Assembly (NCBI GenBank): GCA_013813135.1 | Contig: JACCSF010000353.1 | Location: 1-12,220 of the forward strand | Direction: 5' to 3' | DNA from: Thermoleophilaceae bacterium | GTDB lineage: Bacteria > Actinomycetota > Thermoleophilia > Solirubrobacterales > Thermoleophilaceae | Length of the DNA stretch: 12,220 bases | Part shown: piece by piece, positions 6,719 through 12,220 of the stretch | Numbering within the stretch: the stretch's first letter is position 1 | Layout: each line of letters begins with the position of its first letter | Program-made: the position numbers and the translations under genes | The notes under the pieces: generated by a model | What the model saw: the letters and a program-made list of their open reading frames with translations, nothing else | Told to the model about the DNA's origin: nothing | Databases searched by the model: none

Positions 6719-7491
6719 TTAGACCGCGGGTGCCTCTGGTCCCGCCGGCGGAGCGGGTGGCGTGGTCGGGTCCGGTGGCGGCGGCGCGGCGCCTCCGGTT
6801 GTGTCCTCGGCCAGCGGCTGGCCCTTGGCGCGCCGCAGCTCGACGTACATCACGGTCGCCGCGATGGCGCTCAGCGGGCCGATCAGGACGCGCACGATCA
6901 GGTCGGCGATCGCGTACCCGGCGAAGGAGTCGCCGCGGAAGTCGCGATCGCGTTGAGAATCCCGCCGATCACGAGCTGGAGCAGGAACAGAACCACGATC
7001 ACGCCGAACACCTGCCAACCGCTCCCCCGAACCAGCTCGCGGCTGCGACCGAAAGATCCCATGACACCCGTCCGGTCGATGACGATCGCGGGCACGATCA
7101 CCGCCCAAATCGTGAGCAGGAACAGGCCCGGCACGATCAGCAGGATGAAGCCGATCAGGACCCCGATGCCGGCCAGGACGCCCGCCCCGAACAGGGGCCA
7201 GATGAACGGCGTAGCCGATGAGAAGAGGCTGCCGACCGTGTGGTCGCGACGCCCGTCGAGGATGTCGCGGACCGCCTCGACCACCATCCCCTGGTACCAG
7301 TAGGTGGCGATCACGGCGATCGCGGCCGACAGCAGCGCCGCGAGCACTCCTCCGCTCGTGAGCACTATCCCGTTGAGGATCGCGACTGGAAGGAACAGCA
7401 CCAGCGCCGCCGGGATCAGCAGCGTGAACTGCTCCCGGTAGATCGTGAAGATGCGCTCGAAGACACGTCCGGTGTCCAGCTTGGCGTTCAT
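6719..7491 (-). pseudogene. Multi-pass membrane protein gene with an apparent frameshift near 6940
   Basis: An integral membrane protein resembling the glycerophosphodiester phosphodiesterase membrane-domain/YciC-type proteins of unknown function. From ATG 7491 the first frame encodes about 183 good residues. They include hydrophobic segments near 22-66, 98-135 and 160-180 and the family-like stretch LLIVPGLFLLTIWAVIVPAIVID. It then turns into non-family residues and stops at 6898. A second frame continues from about 6940 to 6719 with coherent sequence: GDSFAGYAIADLIVRVLIG, another membrane segment, MYVELRRAKGQ and a Pro-rich tail. The total of 773 nt is one base short of a whole number of codons, so a single-base deletion within about 6937-6945 explains it. 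No slippery heptamer is seen. It may be a sequencing error, a real lesion, or less likely recoding. Without the shift the protein would be about 257 aa. Confidence 0.75.
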
Positions 7492-7508
7492 GCGGGAGAA
7501 TCTATCCC

Positions 7509-8036
7509 GTGTCGCAGACGCTGAGAGGTCACCTCCTGATCGCGGCGCCGTCGCTGTTCGACTATTTCCGGCGCACGGTCGTGCTCGTGATCGAGCACAC
7601 CCCTGAGGGGGCGATGGGAGTGGTGCTCAATCGCGAGTCGGAGACGCGCGTGGCGGAGGCCGTGCCGCAGCTCGCCGAGCTCGCCGCGGAGGACGCCCTG
7701 GTGAGGGTGGGTGGGCCGGTCGCGCCCGAGTCCGTGGTCGCGCTTGGCGAGTTCGGAGACCCCTCGGAGGCCGGTTTGCAGGTGGTCGGCCAGCTCGGCA
7801 CGCTGGATCCCGACTCGGGCAACGAGTCGGTGCGGCGGCTGCGCGTATACGCCGGCTACGCCGGTTGGGGCGCCGGGCAGCTCGACGGCGAACTCGAGCA
7901 GGACGCCTGGCTCGTGGCGCCCGCCGAGCAGGACGACCCGTTCAGCGATGAGGACATCTGGTCGCGCGCGCTCGAGCGCAGGGGCGGCGCGTACCGGCTG
8001 CTCGCCACGATGCCGCCGGACCCCTCGCAGAACTGA
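7509..8036 (+). CDS. YqgE/AlgH family protein (UPF0301)
   Basis: A complete 175-aa member of the YqgE/AlgH family, a widely conserved cytoplasmic protein whose biochemical role is not settled. Hallmarks in order are GHLLIAAPSLFDYFRRTVVLVIEH at the N-terminus (checked in pieces), GAMGVVLNR (about 34-42), VGGPV (about 67-71), and the C-terminal YAGYAGWGAGQLDGEL followed by DAWLVAP. The length is normal. The start is GTG at 7509, with GGGAG at 7494-7498 as a plausible, slightly distant ribosome binding site. Only 17 bp separate it from the divergent membrane protein start, so promoter signals must lie partly within that neighbour. The old name AlgH comes from a proposed link to alginate in Pseudomonas. 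The nearby AlgI-type gene is not enough to claim such a link here. Confidence 0.93.
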   Translation: MSQTLRGHLLIAAPSLFDYFRRTVVLVIEHTPEGAMGVVLNRESETRVAEAVPQLAELAAEDALVRVGGPVAPESVVALGEFGDPSEAGLQVVGQLGTLDPDSGNESVRRLRVYAGYAGWGAGQLDGELEQDAWLVAPAEQDDPFSDEDIWSRALERRGGAYRLLATMPPDPSQN

Positions 8037-8082
8037 GCCGCCGGCCGCCGGGCACGTCGAAGGAGGTGACGCAGAGCGCCCG

Positions 8083-8694
8083 TCATGCCGGTAGCGGGCC
8101 GGGGATCGCGGCCGGCGGCTTCACCTGCGAGCGGCACGCGCGCGCCTCGGTCGCCACGGCCTCCGCCCGCGCGCGGTTGCCCTCCGCGTTCACGTGCACC
8201 AGGTCCACCAGCCAGTCCCTGTGCGCCTCGACGATCGCGTGCCAGTCGACCACGCGCAGGTTCTCGCGCGCGAGGTCCTCTTGGCCGAGCACGAAGTTGA
8301 GCGCCTCGAACGTCGGCTCCTCCAGCCGCAGCCGCCAGACGTTGGCCCAGACGACGCAGCGGTGCGGGCCCGCGATGCGCATGACTCGACGGATCGCGCG
8401 GCGGAACCGCTCGGGCCGAGTGGGGTCGTCTCCGGTCCCCGAGCTGACGTGGATCACCGGCGGCAGCGTGCTCGCCTTGGTGCGTACGCGGAGGTCGTGC
8501 GCCGTCTGCGCGGCCGAGCGTGCGAAGCTGAAGTCGTCCTGGATCTTCCAGTGGCGGAGCTCCTGACGGAGGTAGGGCTTGTTGTCGTAGGCGAGCGAAT
8601 CGCCGATCACGAGCAGCTGGTGCGGGGGCACCTGGGCTGATGCTGCGGGCGCCGCCGCTCCGAGCAGGAGCAGCACGGCGAGCACGCGCCTCAC
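8083..8694 (-). CDS. Secreted SGNH-fold hydrolase/acyltransferase with a variant block III (SGNH-1)
   Basis: A 203-aa exported protein with the SGNH fold. The Sec signal peptide covers residues 1-20 (MRRV, a hydrophobic Leu/Ala core, cleavage likely after ASA). Block I is VIGDSLAYDN with nucleophile Ser33, and block V is DLVHVN with Asp164 and His167. Block III is SSGTGDD: the oxyanion-hole Asn of GxND is Gly88, whereas the adjacent paralogue reads SLGTNDD. It may therefore have altered or little hydrolase activity, act as an acyl transferase, or only bind. The start is GTG at 8694, whose GTGA overlaps the TGA of SGNH-2, so translation is coupled. It is the last gene of the MBOAT operon and converges on yqgE with a 46-bp gap in which I see no convincing terminator. 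The acceptor polymer is unknown. Confidence 0.87.
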   Translation of the reverse strand: MRRVLAVLLLLGAAAPAASAQVPPHQLLVIGDSLAYDNKPYLRQELRHWKIQDDFSFARSAAQTAHDLRVRTKASTLPPVIHVSSGTGDDPTRPERFRRAIRRVMRIAGPHRCVVWANVWRLRLEEPTFEALNFVLGQEDLARENLRVVDWHAIVEAHRDWLVDLVHVNAEGNRARAEAVATEARACRSQVKPPAAIPGPLPA

Positions 8695-9251
8695 CGGCAG
8701 CGGCGCACCGCGCGGGCGATTGCCTTCGCCCTGGACCGGTAGCCGTCGGCGTTCACGTGCACGCCGTCGCCCCCCAGCCACTGCGGGTTCTCGCGAACCA
8801 TGCGCACCCAGTTGACCACCCTCAGATTCTGCCTCGGCCGCGACTCCTGGGCAAGTGCGCGGTTGTAGCCGGCGTAGCTGGCGCCCGCCACCGGGGGGCG
8901 CACGATGTTGGTCCACACCACGCAGCGGCGCGGCCGGGCCACCTCCATCACCTCGCGAATGGCGGCGCGGAACGCATCCACCGTGCGTGGGTCGTCGTTC
9001 GTCCCGAGGCTCACGTGGATCACGCGGGGGAGTGAGCGGCCGTAGGCGCGCATGACGTCCGCACCCTCGAACGCGTGCCGGCTGACGGCCACCGACTGGG
9101 TCACCTTCCAGCCCCGCAGGCCGCGCGGCAGGTAGGACTGCGTGCCGACGGCCAGCGAGTCACCGTTGACGAGCAGGCGGCGGCTCAGCGCCTCCGCGGT
9201 GGCCGGCGCCGCCAGGAACAGGACGAGCGCGAGCGCGCTAAGGCGTCGCAT
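8691..9251 (-). CDS. Secreted SGNH-fold hydrolase/acyltransferase (SGNH-2)
   Basis: A 186-aa exported SGNH protein. The signal peptide covers residues 1 to about 21 (MRRLSALALVLFLAAPATAE). Block I is VNGDSLAVGTQSYLP with Ser32, block III is SLGTNDDP with Asn85, and block V is GDGVHVNADGY with Asp162 and His165. All catalytic residues are present. It is clearly paralogous to SGNH-1: both share the PRVIHVS / PPVIHVS strand, a run of Arg-rich helix, RRCVVW / HRCVVW and NLRVV. The start ATG at 9251 has AGGAAGAGG immediately upstream. The gene overlaps the 3' end of the DUF459-like gene by 14 bp and the 5' end of SGNH-1 by 4 bp, so the three are co-translated. Its likely role is O-acyl transfer to, or removal from, a cell-surface polymer, in partnership with the MBOAT protein; this is inferred from context. 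Confidence 0.89.
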   Translation of the reverse strand: MRRLSALALVLFLAAPATAEALSRRLLVNGDSLAVGTQSYLPRGLRGWKVTQSVAVSRHAFEGADVMRAYGRSLPRVIHVSLGTNDDPRTVDAFRAAIREVMEVARPRRCVVWTNIVRPPVAGASYAGYNRALAQESRPRQNLRVVNWVRMVRENPQWLGGDGVHVNADGYRSRAKAIARAVRRCR

Positions 9252-10230
9252 CCTCTTCCTGTCCCAGAACGCGGTAGTCCTTTGCCATCGCGCGCAAGAT
9301 GAGACGGGCGGGCACCACGGCGCCTTCACGCGAGAAGTGCACGCCGTCGGACTGGCGGGCGAGCACCCGCCGCCCGTCGATCTTCAGCTCGTCGCTGTAG
9401 CGGCCGCGGTTGATCGTGTCGTAGATGTCCACGTAGCGCGCGCCCGGAACCGCCAGCGCGGCCTGTTCGACCGCCTTGTTCTGAATCGCGTAGATCCCGT
9501 TGAACTCGGGATCGCGCGCGGTCGGCGGCGGCACCCAGTAGACGGGGTGCTTGCCGTCCGAGCCGAGCTCGCGCATCACAACGGCGGCGCGGCGGGCGTA
9601 CTCGAGCTGCCATTGCGGGTCGTCCGGCCCGTACCGCCGGCCCTGGGAGAGCACGTTGAAGCCGTCGTTGCCGCCCATCACCATCACAACCGCGTCCGGC
9701 TTGCGCGCCGCGATCTCCTGCTGGGCGTTGATCTCCCAGTTGAAGAACTCCGGGTTGGTCAGGCCCGTGGCGTTGCGCGCGACCACCGACACGTCGAACA
9801 GGTCGCTCGGCAGCAGGTCCGTGAGGGCCTCCCCGACGAACTGCGCCTGGGAGTCTCCGGTCACGAACACGTCGACCTCGTCCTGAACCGTAGGCTGCGC
9901 GAACCCCTGCGCCCGGCGCTTGCGCCGGTTGGCTCGCAGGATCGCGGTGGAGCCCCGCTCGAGCTCCGTGCCCTCGGCGGTCTTGCTCTCCTGCCCGAAG
10001 GCCAGGTCGAAGCCCTCGCGCGGCAGGTGCAGCCCGATCGCCCCGGTCACGTCGTCCAGCGGTCGGCCCACCGAGAGCACGGCGTCGCGGGTGTGTCCGG
10101 GCTGCATGCTCTCGCCCGCGCGAACGATCGCCTCCGAGTTGAACAGCGCGGCCACGGCAAGCGCGATCGCGATCACGCCGAGCACGCTGCCGGCGGGCAT
10201 GGTGAGGGTGTTGCGAGAGCGCGGTTCCAA
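9238..10230 (-). CDS. Membrane-anchored SGNH/DUF459-like protein (SGNH-3)
   Basis: A 330-aa protein with one N-terminal transmembrane or uncleaved signal segment (about 14-30, VLGVIAIALAVAALF), a roughly 85-residue linker with a basic patch (RRKRR near 102-106), then an SGNH domain. Block I is VTGDSQAQF with Ser127, block III is MGGNDGF with Asn188, and block V is SDGVHFS with Asp295 and His298. The stretch ATGLTNPEFFNWEINAQQ before block III is typical of DUF459-type proteins. The topology resembles AlgJ/AlgX-like partners of AlgI, so this is the best candidate for the primary acyl-transfer partner of the MBOAT protein encoded just upstream. The start is given as TTG 10230, 3 bases after the MBOAT stop. 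ATG 10200 is an alternative that keeps the membrane segment but drops the basic leader. Neither has a clear ribosome binding site. Confidence 0.88.
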   Translation of the reverse strand: MEPRSRNTLTMPAGSVLGVIAIALAVAALFNSEAIVRAGESMQPGHTRDAVLSVGRPLDDVTGAIGLHLPREGFDLAFGQESKTAEGTELERGSTAILRANRRKRRAQGFAQPTVQDEVDVFVTGDSQAQFVGEALTDLLPSDLFDVSVVARNATGLTNPEFFNWEINAQQEIAARKPDAVVMVMGGNDGFNVLSQGRRYGPDDPQWQLEYARRAAVVMRELGSDGKHPVYWVPPPTARDPEFNGIYAIQNKAVEQAALAVPGARYVDIYDTINRGRYSDELKIDGRRVLARQSDGVHFSREGAVVPARLILRAMAKDYRVLGQEEDATP

Positions 10231-10233
10231 GGG

Positions 10234-11643
10234 TCAGAACTGGAAGTAGATGAACGGGGCCACGCCCTCCTGGCCGACGGCGGCGTCCGCGGCCACCATC
10301 ACCAGGCCGATCGCCAGGCCCTGCACCGCCACCGGCCGCGCGACGAGCCAGGCCTCGCCCCGCTCCCACAAGTCGCCGGGCACGACCTGGAGGGCGATCG
10401 TCGCGACCACCAGGAAGACCATCGGGAGCGTAACGAGCGGCGACGGGCCGCCGGCGAAGACCTGGCCGATCATGTCGAACGCGGTCGAGAGGTCCGGCGA
10501 GCGAAAGAAGATCCAGGCCAGGCAGACGACGTGGAACGTGATCAGCCAGGCCAGCCATGCCGGCATGTGGAAGCGGTGGAAGCGCTCGCGCGTCCAGCGC
10601 TCGATGCTCATCGCGCCGCCGTGGATGCCGCCCCAGATCACGAACGTCCAGGCCGCCCCGTGCCAGAGGCCGCCGAGCAGCATCGTGAGCATCAGGTTGC
10701 GAAGCGTCTTGCGCGGGCCGCCGCGGTTCCCGCCCAGCGGGATGTAGAGGTAGTCGCGCAACCACCGCGACAGGGTCATGTGCCAGCGTCTCCAGAAGTC
10801 CTGCAGGCTGAGCGCGAGGTAGGGCCGGTTGAAGTTCTGCGGCAGCTGGAAGCCGAGCAGCAGCGCGATGCCGATCGCCATGTCGGTGTAGCCCGAGAAG
10901 TCGCAGTAGATCTGCGCCGCGAAGCCGTAGATGGCGAGCAGGGCCTCGGGGCCGGAGTGCGCGGAAGGATCGTTGAAGACGGGGTCCACGACGTTGCGCG
11001 CGAGCTCGTCGGCAACCACGGTCTTCTTGATCAGCCCGCCGACGATCAGGAACAGGGCCGGGCCGGCCAGCACCGTGCGCGGGTCGCGCGGCACGCGCAG
11101 CTGGGGCAGCAGCTCGTTGGCGCGCACGATCGGGCCGGCCACGAGGTGCGGGAAGAACGCCTGCAGGATGGCCACGTCCACCAGCGAGGTCGCCCTGGTC
11201 TCGCCGCGGTAGACGTCGACCACGTAGGAGATCGCCTGGAACGTGAAGAACGAAATGCCGATCGGCAGCACGATCTGCAGCAGCGGCAGCGGCGAGCCCA
11301 GGGCGATCGAGTCGAGCGCATCGTCGACCTCCGCCACGAAGAACCCCAGGTACTTGAAGACGCACAGCAACCCGAGGTCGAACACAATCGCCGCGATCAG
11401 CGCGCGTTTGCGGGTGCGTTCGGATGGTGAGCGCGCGATCACCTGCGCCGCCACCGTGTTCACCAGGGACGAGCCGACCAGCAGCAGCACCCAGCGCCAG
11501 TCCAGCCAGCCGTAGAAAACGTACGAAGTGACGAGAATGAACGGGCGCCAGGCCCGCGGGTGGGGCATCAGCGCCCACGAGAGGATGAACACGACCACGA
11601 AGAAGGCCGCGAACTCGATCGTGGGGAAGCTCACCGCGGGCAT
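10234..11643 (-). CDS. MBOAT family membrane O-acyltransferase (AlgI-type)
   Basis: A polytopic membrane protein of 469 aa, the normal size for AlgI. This family takes acyl groups from a cytoplasmic donor and passes them across the membrane for transfer to an extracytoplasmic acceptor. Landmarks are SYVFYGWLDWRW (40-51), VFKYLGFF (95-102), LPIGISFFTFQAISYVVDVYRG (126-147, checked in pieces), FFPHLVAGPI (163-172), CDFSGYTDMAIG (247-258), FWRRWHMTLSRWLRDYLYIP (283-302), and GGLWHGAAW with the catalytic-type His328. It heads an operon with three SGNH genes (gaps of +3, -14 and -4 bp). The start ATG is at 11643, though GTG at 11634 would give VSFPTIEFAAFF, closer to the family pattern. It diverges from SGNH-4 with overlapping 5' ends. 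The acyl group and target polymer cannot be read from the sequence. Confidence 0.94.
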   Translation of the reverse strand: MPAVSFPTIEFAAFFVVVFILSWALMPHPRAWRPFILVTSYVFYGWLDWRWVLLLVGSSLVNTVAAQVIARSPSERTRKRALIAAIVFDLGLLCVFKYLGFFVAEVDDALDSIALGSPLPLLQIVLPIGISFFTFQAISYVVDVYRGETRATSLVDVAILQAFFPHLVAGPIVRANELLPQLRVPRDPRTVLAGPALFLIVGGLIKKTVVADELARNVVDPVFNDPSAHSGPEALLAIYGFAAQIYCDFSGYTDMAIGIALLLGFQLPQNFNRPYLALSLQDFWRRWHMTLSRWLRDYLYIPLGGNRGGPRKTLRNLMLTMLLGGLWHGAAWTFVIWGGIHGGAMSIERWTRERFHRFHMPAWLAWLITFHVVCLAWIFFRSPDLSTAFDMIGQVFAGGPSPLVTLPMVFLVVATIALQVVPGDLWERGEAWLVARPVAVQGLAIGLVMVAADAAVGQEGVAPFIYFQF

Positions 11644-12220
11644 TCTGTCTACCGCGGCGGTTGCCGCCGCGTTGTTTGCGCCCCCTGCCGGTGCCTTCCA
11701 GGGCGCCGGCGGGGTGCTCGTAATCGGCGACAGCCTCGAGGTCGGCTCTGGCCCTTATCTGCGAGCGGGCCTGCCCGGCGCGTCCGTGGACGCCGAGAAG
11801 GGCCGCACCAGCAGCCAGGGGGTTCGGGTTCTGGCCGAGCGGCTGGGACCCGAGCACGGGGTGATCGTGTTCGGACTCGGTACCAACGACAGCCCGTCCA
11901 ACCCCGGCGGGCTGGCCGCCAGCCTGGCGGCGGTGCGTCGGCTCGCCGGCGACCGCTGCATCGTCGTCGCAACGATCGTGCGGCCGCCCGTGCGCGGCGT
12001 CTCCGTCGCCGGGCTCAACCAGGTGGTCGAGCAGTTCGCCGGCCAGTCGGGCGCCCAGGTGGCCGACTGGCGCTCGGTCGTCAAGTCGATCCCCAGCCTG
12101 CTCGGGCGCGACGGCGTGCACGCGACCGGCGACGGCTACGCCCTGCGGGCCAGCCTGCTTGCCGAGGCAGTGCAGGGCTGCCTGCTCGGCGGAGGCGCGA
12201 GCGGAATTCCGGCGCCGCGC
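11621..12220 (+). CDS. Secreted SGNH-fold hydrolase/acyltransferase (SGNH-4; runs off the right edge)
   Basis: Exactly 200 codons are visible with no stop. The gene is probably near its end, since the paralogues are 186 and 203 aa. From GTG 11621 the N-terminus is MGKLTAGILSTAAVAAALFA followed by PPAGA, a good Sec signal with cleavage near residue 25. Block I is VIGDSLEVGSGPYL with Ser38, block II is probably Gly61 in KGRTSSQG, block III is GLGTNDS with Asn89, and block V is RDGVHATGDGY with Asp164 and His167. All catalytic residues are intact. RCIVVATIVRPPV parallels SGNH-2 RCVVWTNIVRPPV. The start is chosen because no later ATG/GTG keeps the signal peptide; it places the gene 5' end 23 bp inside the MBOAT coding region. 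The ribosome binding site is weak (GAAGG at 11602-11606). It is probably part of the same surface-acylation locus. Confidence 0.85.
   Translation, partial: MGKLTAGILSTAAVAAALFAPPAGAFQGAGGVLVIGDSLEVGSGPYLRAGLPGASVDAEKGRTSSQGVRVLAERLGPEHGVIVFGLGTNDSPSNPGGLAASLAAVRRLAGDRCIVVATIVRPPVRGVSVAGLNQVVEQFAGQSGAQVADWRSVVKSIPSLLGRDGVHATGDGYALRASLLAEAVQGCLLGGGASGIPAPR

Noticed and set aside
8041..8051. CCGGCCGCCGG palindrome between the convergent yqgE and SGNH-1 genes, considered as a terminator
   Set aside because: A single-base centre cannot form a stable hairpin loop and no T-run follows. Such strings are common at this GC content.
8061..8069. AGGAGGTGA, a perfect Shine-Dalgarno-like string on the plus strand after yqgE
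   Set aside because: No convincing gene starts after it. The short frames from 8066 and 8085 are antisense to the SGNH-1 coding region and have no recognisable sequence.
9142..11430. Very long plus-strand open frame (762 codons) antisense to the MBOAT operon
   Set aside because: It is the mirror of strongly biased GC-rich coding on the minus strand. Its translation is low-complexity, rich in Arg, His, Val and Glu with no family motif, while the minus-strand genes have clear motifs and signal peptides.
7509..11643. Possible alginate locus, because an AlgH-family gene lies near an AlgI-type gene
   Set aside because: YqgE/AlgH is widespread and not specific to alginate. No alginate polymerase, epimerase or AlgF-like gene is seen, and the two genes are not in one operon.
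9326..12121. 931-codon minus-strand open frame
   Set aside because: It runs out of frame across three well-supported genes and is dominated by Arg/Ala/Pro/Gly. It is a shadow of high GC content at third positions.

Overview
The window is very GC-rich. It has strong G/C bias at third codon positions, several GTG/TTG starts and head-to-tail genes that overlap by 1 to 14 bp. The best fit is a high-GC actinobacterium (Actinomycetota). A Solirubrobacter/Thermoleophilia-type lineage is my guess from general gene style, not something the sequence proves. I see no tRNA or rRNA genes, insertion sequences, CRISPR arrays, origins or integrase genes. The window reads as compact chromosome with almost no intergenic space.

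Left half (1-6029): an amine/aldehyde catabolism neighbourhood. A partial FGGY-family (glycerol-kinase-like) sugar/polyol kinase runs leftward off the edge. Divergent from it is a glutamine-synthetase-like ligase (1108-2436), coupled by a 4-bp overlap to a peptidase C26 (PuuD-like) gamma-glutamyl hydrolase. An aldehyde dehydrogenase and a short-chain dehydrogenase follow, overlapping by 1 bp. The order GS-like / class I amidotransferase / ALDH / SDR matches the Mycobacterium tuberculosis block Rv2860c (glnA4), Rv2859c, Rv2858c (aldC), Rv2857c. It also resembles the Puu logic: glutamylate an amine, oxidise the aldehyde, hydrolyse the gamma-glutamyl bond. Here a second C26 paralogue is inserted on the opposite strand between the first hydrolase and the ALDH. 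The gamma-glutamyl amine role is inferred from families and context; the substrate is unknown.

Middle (6016-8036): a third class I amidotransferase-fold protein (GMP-synthase-like) on the minus strand, directly downstream of a multi-pass membrane protein gene that carries an apparent -1 frameshift near 6940. A complete YqgE/AlgH-family protein diverges from it.

Right part (8083-12220): a probable cell-surface acylation locus. An AlgI-type MBOAT membrane acyltransferase heads a tight minus-strand operon with three SGNH-fold proteins: a membrane-anchored DUF459-like one and two small proteins with Sec signal peptides. A fourth secreted SGNH protein starts divergently, its 5' end overlapping the MBOAT 5' end, and runs off the right edge. 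MBOAT plus SGNH is the usual pair for moving an acyl group across the membrane and attaching it to a surface polymer (AlgI/AlgJ/AlgX, PatA/PatB, DltB/DltD). Four SGNH partners around one MBOAT, one of them lacking the usual oxyanion-hole Asn, is the most unusual feature here.
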